A DNA stretch of 64,000 nucleotides from Planctomycetota bacterium (GTDB lineage Bacteria; Planctomycetota; UBA1135; GCA-002686595), in assembly GCA_029248265.1 (NCBI GenBank), contig JAQWJQ010000224.1, forward strand, positions 1 through 64,000, read 5' to 3'. The position numbers were made by a program, and so were the translations under genes. The stretch's first letter is position 1, and each line of letters opens with the position of its first letter. Under the pieces are notes generated by a model. It was not told where the DNA came from and made no database searches. It saw only the letters and a list, made by a program, of their open reading frames with translations. This document shows positions 1 to 12,660 of the stretch, in pieces.

Positions 1-983
<983 letters not shown>

Positions 984-1035
984 GGGGGTCCAGGCCTGAG
1001 GCTCCCCTAGGGAACCATATCGGCGCCTCTACACA

Positions 1036-1077
1036 CCAGAAGAGGCCGACTCGCCTGGGCGAATCGGCCTCTTCTGG
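1036..1077. terminator. Long perfect inverted repeat, terminator-like
   Basis: CCAGAAGAGGCCGA ... TCGGCCTCTTCTGG, 14-bp perfect arms, lying between the rsfS stop and the histidine kinase start, both on the minus strand. Confidence 0.7.
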
Positions 1078-1103
1078 TCTCGAGAGGGCGCAGCCCTTGG
1101 CCG

Positions 1104-1451
1104 TCAGCTCTCCGAGTCTGCGAGGGCCCCGGTCTCGGTGACCGTGACGCTCTCCCAGTCGAGCTTGGGACAGTCGCCGTACAGGTCGTCGAGCCCGTAG
1201 TAGTCGCGAGCCTCATCCTGCTGGATGTGGACGACCACGTCAGAGTAGTCCACGAGGACCCACCAACCGAGGTCCGCGCCCTCTGCCCTGGAGTGGACCT
1301 CGCCCAGGCGCTTCAGCCGGTGATGGACGTCCTCATACATGGCTCGGACGTGGGGGCGGCTGGTGCCGGTCACGACCACGAAGTAGTCGGCGACCTTGAT
1401 GGCGTCGCTCACGTCGTAGACCACGAGGTCCACGCCCTTCTTCTCTTCCAC
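1104..1451 (-). CDS. rsfS: Ribosomal silencing factor RsfS/Iojap family
   Basis: [42 protein letters not shown]...[31 protein letters not shown] is a typical RsfS sequence. The true start may lie upstream of the GTG (see finding). Confidence 0.9.
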   Translation of the reverse strand: MEEKKGVDLVVYDVSDAIKVADYFVVVTGTSRPHVRAMYEDVHHRLKRLGEVHSRAEGADLGWWVLVDYSDVVVHIQQDEARDYYGLDDLYGDCPKLDWESVTVTETGALADSES

Positions 1452-1503
1452 GATCCGGGCGACCGTGGCGGCTAGTTTCTTGGTGTCGATGGCAGTTCTC
1501 CGG

Positions 1504-1526
1504 GGCCCCGCGCAGAGCGCGGGGCC
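1504..1526. terminator. Perfect GC-rich hairpin between hppA and rsfS
   Basis: GGCCCCGCGC-AGA-GCGCGGGGCC, 10-bp perfect stem just 3' of the hppA stop (minus strand). No U-tract. Confidence 0.5.
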
Positions 1527-1538
1527 ACCTTCACCGGA

Positions 1539-3608
<2,070 letters not shown>

Positions 3609-3788
3609 GTGCTCTTGGGGCGCGCCTGTGGACGCGCGATGGGGTTGGTGGGAAGGGGCGGTCGGTGCTGAAGGCTGGAAGGGAAGCGCCTTCAAGCGAG
3701 TTTCCAGCGTTAATACGATAGTGGCGGGCACGTTGGGGTCAATCGGAAGTGCCCGCTCCGTTGCCTCAAGTGCCGATTCGAGCGGGTG

Positions 3789-4475
3789 TCAGGGGCGATC
3801 CCCGTCCGGGGGGGGGTCTGCACCCCTTGCGCGGGCGGTATCGGTAGAGCGACGCCCCTGGCCCTGCCCGCGCTTGGAGATCCAAAGGTGGCTCAGGAGC
3901 ATGGCCGCAAGGGCGAGGACGACGAAGCCCAGGATCTGGTGCAGGTCCTCGATCTTCGATTCGAGCTCGGACAGCCGCTCGCCGGACTCGCGGCCGAGCA
4001 GGATCAGCGTGGGCGTAAGGATGAGCGCGCCCAGCCCGTCAAAAGCGATGAACTTGGCATAGGGCATCCCGAGCGTGCCCGCAGTGAACCAGGTGGGGAG
4101 CCGCAGGCCGGGCAGAAAGCGGCAGATGAAGACCGCGAGGGCCCCTCGCCGCTCGAAGCGGCGCTCGATGGCCCGTAACCGCTCGGGGTGGACGACGCGC
4201 CGAATAGCCTTGAGCTGCAGGGCGCGGCGGCCGAAGCGGCGCCCGATGAAGAAGGGCACGGAGTCACCGAGGAGTGTGCCGGCGAGGCACACGGCGATGA
4301 TTGGCGCGGCGTCAACCTCGCCCTGGTAGAGGAGGAAGCCGGCCCCGAGCATGGTGATCTCCTCTGGCACGGGAAGCCCGAAGCCGCAGAGGACGAGCAC
4401 CACGAAGGGGGCCAGGTATCCGGGCTCCGAGAGGAGGCTGCCGAGCAACGGCTGAGTTTCGAGGATCCACGCCAC
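3789..4475 (-). CDS. DedA family membrane protein
   Basis: FVVLVLCGFGLPVPEEITMLGAGFLLYQGEV...GDSVPFFIGRRFGRR...FICRFLPGLRLPTWFTAGTLGMPYAKF is characteristic of DedA. GTG start. Confidence 0.85.
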   Translation of the reverse strand: MAWILETQPLLGSLLSEPGYLAPFVVLVLCGFGLPVPEEITMLGAGFLLYQGEVDAAPIIAVCLAGTLLGDSVPFFIGRRFGRRALQLKAIRRVVHPERLRAIERRFERRGALAVFICRFLPGLRLPTWFTAGTLGMPYAKFIAFDGLGALILTPTLILLGRESGERLSELESKIEDLHQILGFVVLALAAMLLSHLWISKRGQGQGRRSTDTARARGADPPPDGDRP

Positions 4476-4571
4476 GCCGCGGAGGGTAGCAGCGAATGGG
4501 GCCCGGGTGGTATCGGCGCGGGAGACTCGGTGCGGGTCGCGCCTCCTTGGTCCAGGCCGTCTCCACCCTCC

Positions 4572-5189
4572 TCAGCGGCCGTCGGCGGCGAGCTCGGCCT
4601 CGCGCTCCTCGATGAATGAGAGCGTGTCCTCGACGCCTGCAGCACCGTGCGACGCCGCCCGCTGGAGGTCGGCTCGGGCCTCGCTCAGGAGCGCCCGGGG
4701 CCCGCCGGGCCACCTCAGGCGCTCGTCCGGGAGGTCCGCCAGGAAGGCGCTCTTCAGGGTCGCGGCATATCGAGCGAGGATGCCCGGGGTCGTCGCGTGT
4801 TGCTCCCCGGACCGGAGGACGGCGAAGCCCTCACGGATCCACTGCCGTCGCACCTGAGGCGCTGGCTCCTCCAGGGGAGACGCGCGGATGAAGATGAAGT
4901 GATCGGCCAGCGTGAGCCAGCCCGCCGTGGCTCGGGAGTCCAATGAGAGCGCCCGGGCCGCGTGCCCATACGCCCTCGTGAGGTCCCCCTGATCGAGGGC
5001 GCTCATGTAACGGGCCCACTCCACGCTCGCTGCGGCAGAGGCGATCGGGCCCAGGAGGCGCTGGACAGCACCCATGCGCTGCCGCGCGTCACCGTCGGCT
5101 CGATCCCAGGGCCCCGCGGCGGCGAGGCTGAGGGCCAGGGCGGCGGTCGCTGCGAACAGCGCACGTTGGGCTCGCGCTCCGATCCTCAT
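4572..5189 (-). CDS. Exported TPR-like hypothetical protein
   Basis: MRIGARAQRALFAATAALALSLAAAGP signal-like N-terminus; ATGA overlap with the upstream gene; helical repeats (YGHAARALSLDSRATAGWLTLADHF). Confidence 0.65.
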   Translation of the reverse strand: MRIGARAQRALFAATAALALSLAAAGPWDRADGDARQRMGAVQRLLGPIASAAASVEWARYMSALDQGDLTRAYGHAARALSLDSRATAGWLTLADHFIFIRASPLEEPAPQVRRQWIREGFAVLRSGEQHATTPGILARYAATLKSAFLADLPDERLRWPGGPRALLSEARADLQRAASHGAAGVEDTLSFIEEREAELAADGR

Positions 5190-6289
5190 GAGCTCCGTCC
5201 CTCCCGGCCCCAGCTGTTGAGCGCAGCGCGCGCCAGCAGGAACCCGGCCAGGACCGCGCCGGCGGCGGCGCTCGCCAGGCCGGCGGAGAGGACCTGGGGA
5301 CTCCGGCCCTCGGCGACGGCCTCGATGGCGGTCACTAGGGAGGCGCCCCCGGGTAACGACTCGGCGGCGGCCGAGGAGGACAGGCCCATCCTGGCCCCGA
5401 GCCAGAGGGCAGCCGTCAAGGCGGCCGCGATGCCGGGTCCCATCCATGCGCCAAGGCCAAAGGCGATGGCGCCCAAGAACATGATGAACAGCGCGCCATG
5501 GCCGGCCAGCCGAAGGTGCCCGCCGGCGACGGCGTCGGACGGCCGCCACGCCTCCACTGGTCCTGGTCCGAGGACCGCGAGCGCGCCAGACCCGGTGTTG
5601 GTGACCGAGACCGTGTTCTCGGTCCGCGAGGCCTCCACCTCGAGCCAGGTGCGCCGCGCCACGGTCTCCTCTCGTGATGCGCCGTCGACCTCGATCCTCG
5701 CGCTCGTGGTGGGGCCGGCCGCGCCGAGGGTCGGGGTGACGCGGACTCGGACCTTGCACCCGGACTCCCGGGCGAGGGGGAGCTCCTGTTCGAACCGCTC
5801 GCCAGGCATGAGGACCAGGGAGCGGCTCGGGCCTGCGACCAGCGAGAGCTCCAGGAGCTGCGGGCGCGCCGCCTCACCCGCGGCTGGTCCTGTGCCAGCG
5901 CCGCTGAGCGATCCGATCATGGTCCCCAAGGTGGCCGAGAACATGGCGGAGCCCAGCAGGATGCCCGCCAGCGCCGTGCGGACGATCGAAGACCGCGACG
6001 TGCCGGTGCCTCCCAGCCAGTCCCCCTCGCCTCGGAACCACCGATCGGGGATCCGGGCTGCGAACACCACTGCGAGGCATGCCGCAGCGAGGAGCCCCGC
6101 GATCCAGGCGGTACTGGCGGCGAGCTTGTCGGCGCTCACGATGACCGCCTCGAACCTCGGTGAGACCTCGACGATCTCACCGCGGCCCGGTTGACCAGCG
6201 ATCGCAAGTGCCGAGATCGCCGCGACGGTCAGGAGCGCAGGCAGCGGCGCGGCACGCCTCGCCAGCAAGCGCATGAGCGGGAGGTTCAT
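5186..6289 (-). CDS. Multi-pass membrane protein of unknown function, possible ABC permease partner
   Basis: Several hydrophobic segments; overlaps the ABC ATPase stop at 6286 and the downstream TPR-like gene. Confidence 0.65.
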   Translation of the reverse strand: MNLPLMRLLARRAAPLPALLTVAAISALAIAGQPGRGEIVEVSPRFEAVIVSADKLAASTAWIAGLLAAACLAVVFAARIPDRWFRGEGDWLGGTGTSRSSIVRTALAGILLGSAMFSATLGTMIGSLSGAGTGPAAGEAARPQLLELSLVAGPSRSLVLMPGERFEQELPLARESGCKVRVRVTPTLGAAGPTTSARIEVDGASREETVARRTWLEVEASRTENTVSVTNTGSGALAVLGPGPVEAWRPSDAVAGGHLRLAGHGALFIMFLGAIAFGLGAWMGPGIAAALTAALWLGARMGLSSSAAAESLPGGASLVTAIEAVAEGRSPQVLSAGLASAAAGAVLAGFLLARAALNSWGREGRSS

Positions 6290-7224
6290 GGCTCGCCGTC
6301 TCCCTCCAGGCCGGGCGGATGGACGGGCGCCGGGGGAGGGCCGCCGGGTGGCAGCGGCTCGCCCGGGCGATAGAGGTCGAGCAGGGACCTGTGGGCGGGC
6401 CCAGCTTCAAGGAGCTCGGCGCCCCGGTCTTCGAGGCTTCGCGTGACGGCCTCGAGGCCTTCGGGGCGGAGCCCGCGGACCCGGAGCTGGAGGACCTCCT
6501 GATCGCCTAGGAGCTCGTCCGGGGTGCCGATCCTCTGGACCTCGCCGCTCACGAGGAGCGCGAGGCGATCGCAGTGCTCGATGAGGTCCGAGGCAACGTG
6601 CGAGGCGAGGACCGTGGTCGCGCCGCGCTGGCGCGCGGCGCCAAGGAGGTCTGCGAGGACTCCGAAGCCTGGCGCGTCCAGCCCCGCGGTCGGCTCGTCG
6701 AGGAGGATGACCTCCGGGTCCGTCAGGAAGGCCTGGGCCAGGCCGAAGCGGCGGTGCATTCCGCGGGAGAACGTTCGAATCGGAGCCTCGCCAGCATCGT
6801 CGAGGCCGACCCGGTCCAGCATTTCATGGATGCGGCGGCGGCGCTCCGAGCGGTGGAAGCCGTAGAGCGACGCGATCAAGTCGAGGACTCGACGGGCGGA
6901 CAGCTCGGGCGGGAAGGGCGATCCGTCAGGAAGGAAGGCGAGGCGCCGACGAACGGACCGGGCCGTGGGGGGGGCTCCGAGGACTTCAACCCATCCGGTG
7001 CTGGGGCGGTCCACCCCGGCGAGCAGGCGCAGGAGCGTGGACTTCCCGGAGCCGTTAGGCCCGACGATGCCCACGGTCTCGCCGCTCTCGATGTGGAGGC
7101 TGACGTCACGCAGCGCCAGCCGGCGCCGCCAGCCGAGGCCGCCACGGAAGGTCCGGCCGAGGCCGAGGGTCTCGACGGCGGCCGAGGGAGGATTCAGATG
7201 GGGCGGAGGACGGTGGGTGGTCAT
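6286..7224 (-). CDS. ABC transporter ATP-binding protein
   Basis: GIVGPNGSGKSTLLRLLAG (Walker A), TFSRGMHRRFGLAQAFLTDPEVILLDEPTAGLD (signature and Walker B). Confidence 0.93.
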   Translation of the reverse strand: MTTHRPPPHLNPPSAAVETLGLGRTFRGGLGWRRRLALRDVSLHIESGETVGIVGPNGSGKSTLLRLLAGVDRPSTGWVEVLGAPPTARSVRRRLAFLPDGSPFPPELSARRVLDLIASLYGFHRSERRRRIHEMLDRVGLDDAGEAPIRTFSRGMHRRFGLAQAFLTDPEVILLDEPTAGLDAPGFGVLADLLGAARQRGATTVLASHVASDLIEHCDRLALLVSGEVQRIGTPDELLGDQEVLQLRVRGLRPEGLEAVTRSLEDRGAELLEAGPAHRSLLDLYRPGEPLPPGGPPPAPVHPPGLEGDGEP

Positions 7225-7269
7225 GGGTTCCTGCCCGAGGCCCGGGCGATAGGCGCTACGATACGCGCA

Positions 7270-8040
7270 ATGGCACGTCTGTTCGTCCTCTCTGGCGCCT
7301 CGATCGGCGCGACCCACGACATCGAGGGCACCACCGTGCTCGGGCGCGGGGCTGACGCCGACGTCATGATCCCCGAGCCGTCCGTGAGCCGGCGGCACGC
7401 CCGGCTCATTCCTGAGCAGGAGCCGGGGGTCTGGAAGCTCCGAGACCTCAAGTCCAGCAACGGGGTCCACGTCGGGGGCCAGCGGGTCGAAGAGGCGCAG
7501 GTCCGCGACGGCGAGACCTTCACCCTCGGGGAGGTCGAGTTTCGGCTCCGGGATGAAGCCGGCGCCGCGGCCGAAGCTGAGCCCGCCCTCGAGTTGGAGT
7601 TCGAAGACGAGATCGAGCTCCCCGGGCGCACCGAGCGCGCGTCGACGGGGTCGGCGCCCCGTGGGCCTGGGGCCACAGGGCCCAAGGTCACCGGGTCCGC
7701 AGGAGCAGGCCCCGACCCCGGGGCGGGCGAGACGGCCGACAACGAACGACTCCGAGCAGCGCGCGCGAGAGCCGCCGAGGATCGGGCAGCGCGGCGGGCC
7801 GCGGCGCTCGAGGGGCCCGCGGGGTCGCCCGCAGGGAGACCCGCCGGCGACCGATCTCGAGGCGCCGGGCAGGTCTTGCAGTACGCACAGCATCAGCGCG
7901 GAGATGATCTCGCCCAGCTCTCGGGCTGGAGGCGCCTCTTGCTTGGGATCCTCGCGGTCGCGATCGCAGCGGGCGTGGCGTATGGCGCCTTTGAGCTCAC
8001 GCGGACGGCCCGCGAGCAAGCCGCCGAGATCGGCGATTGA
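7270..8040 (+). CDS. FHA domain protein with C-terminal transmembrane helix
   Basis: TTVLGRGADADVMIPEPSVSRRHARLIPEQEPGVWKLRDLKSSNGVHVGGQRV is a canonical FHA domain (GR, SRRHA, SSNGV). C-terminal LLLGILAVAIAAGVAYGAFEL. Confidence 0.92.
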   Translation: MARLFVLSGASIGATHDIEGTTVLGRGADADVMIPEPSVSRRHARLIPEQEPGVWKLRDLKSSNGVHVGGQRVEEAQVRDGETFTLGEVEFRLRDEAGAAAEAEPALELEFEDEIELPGRTERASTGSAPRGPGATGPKVTGSAGAGPDPGAGETADNERLRAARARAAEDRAARRAAALEGPAGSPAGRPAGDRSRGAGQVLQYAQHQRGDDLAQLSGWRRLLLGILAVAIAAGVAYGAFELTRTAREQAAEIGD

Positions 8041-8257
8041 CCCGAAGGCGCTCGGTCCGGGAGGCGCCCCAAGCAGCTCCTGTGACCGAGGGAACCTCGG
8101 GTCGAGGACGCCTCCTCTGACCCAGCGGGTGACGAGTTCGGCCGCGGCAAGGAACGCGCCGTAGGGCTCCAGGGGTGCCCCAGAGGAGCGGCTCGATGGT
8201 CCGCGCGGACCGGGCCTCAGGGGTGGCGGGGAGGCACGTCGCCGCGGCGACCGAGAT

Positions 8258-8297
8258 CCCCCTGCGCTGTCCCCCGCAGGGGGCGCCTTGGGCGCCC
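8258..8297. terminator. Two adjacent GC-rich hairpins downstream of the FHA gene
   Basis: CCCCCTGCG-CTGTCCCC-CGCAGGGGG (8258-8283) and GGGCGCC-TTG-GGCGCCC (8281-8297). They share 3 nt, so they may be alternative folds. Confidence 0.4.
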
Positions 8298-8456
8298 AGG
8301 GATGGGCGGGAGGGGACTTACCGGTAAGACTGAAATGAAACCACCGCGAACAGGGCGCCAAGGGCGGGTCTCGAATTCCCTCTTCGCGTGAAATACCGTG
8401 ACGCAGCGAGCGCATCTCATGCTCCGCCCCGCGCTGCCGCCTTTGCCCAGAACGAC

Positions 8457-11400
8457 ATGACGTCCCTTCGAAACCTCCTCCTGCTCTCAGTTGCTCTCGT
8501 CGCGGCCCTCGCTGGCTACCTGCTGCTGGGCGACAGCCCGGAGGAAGTCGGGCGAGTCGTCAGCCGAGAGGTGGTGCGGAACGCACCTATGGAAGACACC
8601 GAGGCGGTGTCCCTGGCGAGCGCCGCGGCGGGTGCAGCGGACCTTGGACGTCAGGACGCCGTGGCCGCGCCGGCGGCGTCGGGTTCGACCATTGATCACC
8701 CCTGGGCCGCCCTGCTCTCTGGCGTGACCGGGAGGATCGTCGAGGAAGACGGCTCGCCGGTCGTCGCTCTCCGGGTGGAGCTCCTTGAGGGCGACATCAG
8801 CGCGCTCTTGGAGCCGCAATTCACTGCGATGGGGCACGCCGAATTGTCCGCTGGTGAGTCTCTCACGGACGCGGACGGGCGCTTCCTGATCGAGGGAGCG
8901 ATGTCGAACGGGCTGCATGCCTTCGCCATCGACAGCGGCGGTGGCCGCTCCACGCTGCGGGTGGTGGAGCATGGCCTTGAGCCCAGCAAGCTCACCGACG
9001 TCGGGGATATCGTGCTGCCGCGTTGCGGGACGGTGACGGGCACGGTCTTCGACGAGGACGGAGAGCCTGTGCCGGGGGCGCGGGTGCGGATCGCGCCGAT
9101 CCCCGAGATCGCCCTGCAGGGCACGGGGATCCTCGACCTGCGCGAGAAGTGCATGGTCGCTGGTGCTCAGGATGAAGATGCGCTCGGCGTGCAGCTGCCG
9201 GACTTCCTCATGGCGAACATGAAGCGCCTGCCCATCCCGACCACGACCACGGCCGAGGACGGGACGTTCCGGCTCGAGGGCGTGCCATTCGCGACGGTGT
9301 GTGGCGGCGTGGACAAGCCGGGCTACGTGGCCACGGTGATCTCCACCTTCACCATGCGCCAGGAGGAGCAGTCCGTGGGGGAGCTCGACCTCGAGATCGG
9401 GCGAGAGGTCACCGGGCGGGTGATCGATGAGCTCGGTGAGCCGGTCGCGGGCGCAGAGGTCTGCGCGGGCGTCACCAGCATGCTGGCCCCGATCGGCATC
9501 TTGCAGCCGGCCAACGTGACCGCCGAAGACGGCACCTTCACGGTGGTCGGGCTCAGCGAGATGGGGACCCCGATCGCCTCGGCGCGCCGCTCGGGGCGCG
9601 ATTCCTGGGTCACCAAGAAGGCCAGCGGCAGCAACGGGGGAGTCGAGATCGTCCTCAGCGCGGCGGCCCGCCTCGTGGTCCGGGTCGAAGACGAGGAGGG
9701 GGAGCCGGTGTCCGGCGCCAGCGTCAAGATGCGGGAGCAGGACGGAGGCAAGAGCGAGGCCATCCCCGCGCTGGCCCTGTCCATGCTGAACATCCGTACG
9801 ACGACGCCGCCGCCCCTGGTCAAGGAGCGGGAGCCGGGGCTGTATGTCGTCGATGCGCTCGGGCTCGGTGACTGGATCGTCCGGGTCGAGTCCGACCTCC
9901 ACGCCCCCGTGGAGTCGAAGGTCAAGCACGCATCGGAGGAGACCGAGTGCGTGATCACCTGCCGCCCGGCGCGCACGGTGACGGCCATCGTCATGGACGC
10001 GGCGACCGGGCTTCCGATCGAGAACGCTTATGTCCGGGTCGCCGGTCAGAGCGACCGCTTGCTCGGCGGCTTCGCGGCGCGGTTCTCTGACGTCGAGGGG
10101 CGCGCGGTCCTCGGCCCGCTCCCGCTCGTCGGCGACAAGGCCCTCGAGCAGACCATGGGCATGTGGACCCTCGAGCCGGTCATGACGGTGGAGCACCCGG
10201 CCTACGGTTCGGAGGGGCAGCTGCTGCCCAAGGACAGCGACCAGGTCGTCTTCGAGATGACGCCCGCCTGCACCCTCAACGGGCGGGTCACCTGGGCCGG
10301 CGCGGCGCCCCTGGAGATCTACATGGTGTCGCTCGTCCGGCGCCCCTCCGGCAACGGAGAGGGGATGCGGGGCGACTCGACGATGATGATGTCGATGATG
10401 ATGTCCTCGCCCCGGACCACCCTGACCGACCTGGCCGGGGAGTTCCGCTTCAGCGGGCTGGCCGCTGGGAGCTACGAGATGATCCTGTCCAGGCGCTTCC
10501 TCGATAGCGACCCGCTCGAGTTCATCATCAAGCAGCAGGAGCCGGAGGTCGTCCTGACGCAGCCGGTCGAGGTGACGTCAGGCAGTGACAATCTGACCGA
10601 GATCGAGCTCGAGCCCGACGGCGAGGCGCCGCGCGCCATCTTCACGGGACGGGTCGAGGTCAATGGAGAGGGCCTGGCTGGCGCGAAGGTCACCGTCACT
10701 CCGGGGAACCGCCGCAACAAGGAGCAGCCCGAGGAGATGGAGTTCCGGACCAACAGCAGCGGCGAGTTCCGGACGGACCCCCTTTCCACGAACGACTGGG
10801 TCAACATCGAGATCGTTGGGGACGTCCAGCTCCCCGGCGGCGCCGTGGAGGAGCGGGAGCTCTTCTCCGAGTGGAAGAAGCCCAACGTCGACGAGAACAA
10901 GAACCGCATCGAGGTGGTGCTCAACTTCGCCGAGGTCGTGATCGAGGTCCTCGATGCGGACACGGGTTCGCCCGTCGCTGGCGCGGAAGTGACCATCGGT
11001 GGACGGGGCGGCCGCTGGGGTGGTGGCTGGGGGGCGGGCGCCGCCGTGGCGACCGTGAGGGCGACGTTGGCCGAGCCTTCCGCCGAGGGAACCGACGCTG
11101 ACGGGTTGATCACGGTCCAGGTGGAGAAGGCCGGAACGCAGAACGCCTCGGCCTCGCACCCCGACTACGAGGACCTGCGGACCAAGGTCGATCTCGACCC
11201 CAACGGACCGGCCCCGCACGCGACCCTGCGCCTGAAGCGCTCGGTCCCTTGCAGCGGGCGGGCGGTCCTCCCCGAGAGCTTCATGGAGTCCGACTCCCGT
11301 GGCTTCAGCATCCGGCGTGAGGGACAACGGCGCGGCACCCAATACGTGTCGCTCGAGGAGGGTGAAGACTTCTCGGTCAGCGGGCTGAAGCCGGGGACCT

Positions 11401-11504
11401 ACACGGCCTCCGCGTGGGCCGGGCGTCGCCGCTCGAAGTCCTTGACCTTCGAGCTCGGCTCCCAGGGGAACTCGAACCTCGTCCTCGAATTCGAGGAGCG
11501 CTGA
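8457..11504 (+). CDS. Large exported protein with repeated carboxypeptidase-regulatory-like (CarboxypepD_reg) beta domains
   Basis: Signal-anchor MTSLRNLLLLSVALVAALAGYLLLG, then repeated VTGRVIDELGEPVAGAEVC...TAEDGTFTVVGL units. Confidence 0.85.
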   Translation: MTSLRNLLLLSVALVAALAGYLLLGDSPEEVGRVVSREVVRNAPMEDTEAVSLASAAAGAADLGRQDAVAAPAASGSTIDHPWAALLSGVTGRIVEEDGSPVVALRVELLEGDISALLEPQFTAMGHAELSAGESLTDADGRFLIEGAMSNGLHAFAIDSGGGRSTLRVVEHGLEPSKLTDVGDIVLPRCGTVTGTVFDEDGEPVPGARVRIAPIPEIALQGTGILDLREKCMVAGAQDEDALGVQLPDFLMANMKRLPIPTTTTAEDGTFRLEGVPFATVCGGVDKPGYVATVISTFTMRQEEQSVGELDLEIGREVTGRVIDELGEPVAGAEVCAGVTSMLAPIGILQPANVTAEDGTFTVVGLSEMGTPIASARRSGRDSWVTKKASGSNGGVEIVLSAAARLVVRVEDEEGEPVSGASVKMREQDGGKSEAIPALALSMLNIRTTTPPPLVKEREPGLYVVDALGLGDWIVRVESDLHAPVESKVKHASEETECVITCRPARTVTAIVMDAATGLPIENAYVRVAGQSDRLLGGFAARFSDVEGRAVLGPLPLVGDKALEQTMGMWTLEPVMTVEHPAYGSEGQLLPKDSDQVVFEMTPACTLNGRVTWAGAAPLEIYMVSLVRRPSGNGEGMRGDSTMMMSMMMSSPRTTLTDLAGEFRFSGLAAGSYEMILSRRFLDSDPLEFIIKQQEPEVVLTQPVEVTSGSDNLTEIELEPDGEAPRAIFTGRVEVNGEGLAGAKVTVTPGNRRNKEQPEEMEFRTNSSGEFRTDPLSTNDWVNIEIVGDVQLPGGAVEERELFSEWKKPNVDENKNRIEVVLNFAEVVIEVLDADTGSPVAGAEVTIGGRGGRWGGGWGAGAAVATVRATLAEPSAEGTDADGLITVQVEKAGTQNASASHPDYEDLRTKVDLDPNGPAPHATLRLKRSVPCSGRAVLPESFMESDSRGFSIRREGQRRGTQYVSLEEGEDFSVSGLKPGTYTASAWAGRRRSKSLTFELGSQGNSNLVLEFEER

Positions 11505-11559
11505 CCGCACGAGTCGGGGCGCGCCGGGCCCCCTGCCGGCGCGGCGCCCCGATGCAAGC

Positions 11560-12660
11560 TCACCGAGCCGCTGGCTCGGAGGACCGGAGCAGGGCCTCGT
11601 GCCAGCGCGCCGCGCACTCGTCCCAGAAGTGACCGGGGGCGTGAGGGGCGGGGGCGGTGCTGACGCCGACGCACTCCATGACTGCCCGGGCAAAGTCGTC
11701 GGGGCTGGACGGGGAGAAGAGAGCGGCGCCGCTCCCGCTGACCTCCAGGTGCGCAGGGATCGCGGAGGCCGCCACGGGGCACCCGGCGCGAAGCGCCTCC
11801 GCTGGCCCGATCCCGAAGCCTTCGATCACAGAGGGGAACACGGCGCACGCTGCCGTCGAGTAGAGGCGGGCGAGCGTCTCGTCGGAGACCGTGCCGAGCA
11901 GCTCGATCTTGGCGGAGAGTCCTCGATGTCCCGCAGCGGCGATGAGTCTGGGGATGGCGCCGCCCTTGCCTGCGCCGGCGAGCACGAGGCGTGGGAGCGC
12001 CGGGAAGCGGTCCATGGCCTCGATGATGAGGGAGAGGTTCTTGCGCGGCTCCACATGCCCGACATGGAGCATGAAGGGCGAGGCGCTCGGGGCTCGTGGC
12101 AGGCGCGTGAGGTGGTCCTCGCCGTTACCGATGAGGTCCAGCTTGGGGGTGGTCTCGGGGAACTCCTCGACGATCCGAGCCCGCATGGCCTCGCTCACGT
12201 ACAGGACGCGGCGCGCACGGGAGAACGCGTCGCGAAGCACCCGCCTCCCCAGGAACCGGCGGGCCAGGCTCACGCCGCCGAAGTCGAGGCTCCGGAGGTC
12301 ATGAACCGTGAGGGTGAAGGGGACAGGGAGGCGGCGGGGCGCGGGGAGGTGTCCGGTGTGAACGAGGTCAAAGGGGGCTCCACTTTGAACGGCCCGGGCC
12401 AGGCACCTCTTGAGCGCGCGGCTCTCCAGCGCAGCCCGATGGAGCACGGGCTGATAGGGGACGTCGCTCTGGACCCGGTCGATGGCGGACGGGAGGCTCC
12501 ACGCGACCGGTGTTCGGCCCTCCATGACCGTGAGTGAGCCGCCGCCCTCTCGCAGGAGGCGCTCGACTCTAGGCAGGAGCTCTGCGTTGTGTCGCCGGAC
12601 TCCGCCGGCCGGCTGGCCCAGGCATGTGCCCGAGACCAAGACTCGGGGCGCGCGGGTCAA
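11560..12660 (-). CDS. Glycosyltransferase family 4 protein
   Basis: SPFMLHVGHVEPRKNLSLIIEAMDRFPALPRLVLAGAGKGG...LLGTVSDETLARLYSTAACAVFPSVIEGFGIGPAEALRAGCPVAASAIPAHLEVSG. Confidence 0.93.
   Translation of the reverse strand: MTRAPRVLVSGTCLGQPAGGVRRHNAELLPRVERLLREGGGSLTVMEGRTPVAWSLPSAIDRVQSDVPYQPVLHRAALESRALKRCLARAVQSGAPFDLVHTGHLPAPRRLPVPFTLTVHDLRSLDFGGVSLARRFLGRRVLRDAFSRARRVLYVSEAMRARIVEEFPETTPKLDLIGNGEDHLTRLPRAPSASPFMLHVGHVEPRKNLSLIIEAMDRFPALPRLVLAGAGKGGAIPRLIAAAGHRGLSAKIELLGTVSDETLARLYSTAACAVFPSVIEGFGIGPAEALRAGCPVAASAIPAHLEVSGSGAALFSPSSPDDFARAVMECVGVSTAPAPHAPGHFWDECAARWHEALLRSSEPAAR

Noticed and set aside
7893-8415. Minus-strand reading frame upstream of the ABC ATPase (PLEPYGAFLAAAELVTRWVRGGVLDPRF...)
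   Set aside because: Part of a long open frame running antisense through the FHA gene. It looked somewhat protein-like at 8041-8190, but I could not support a start, domain or boundary.
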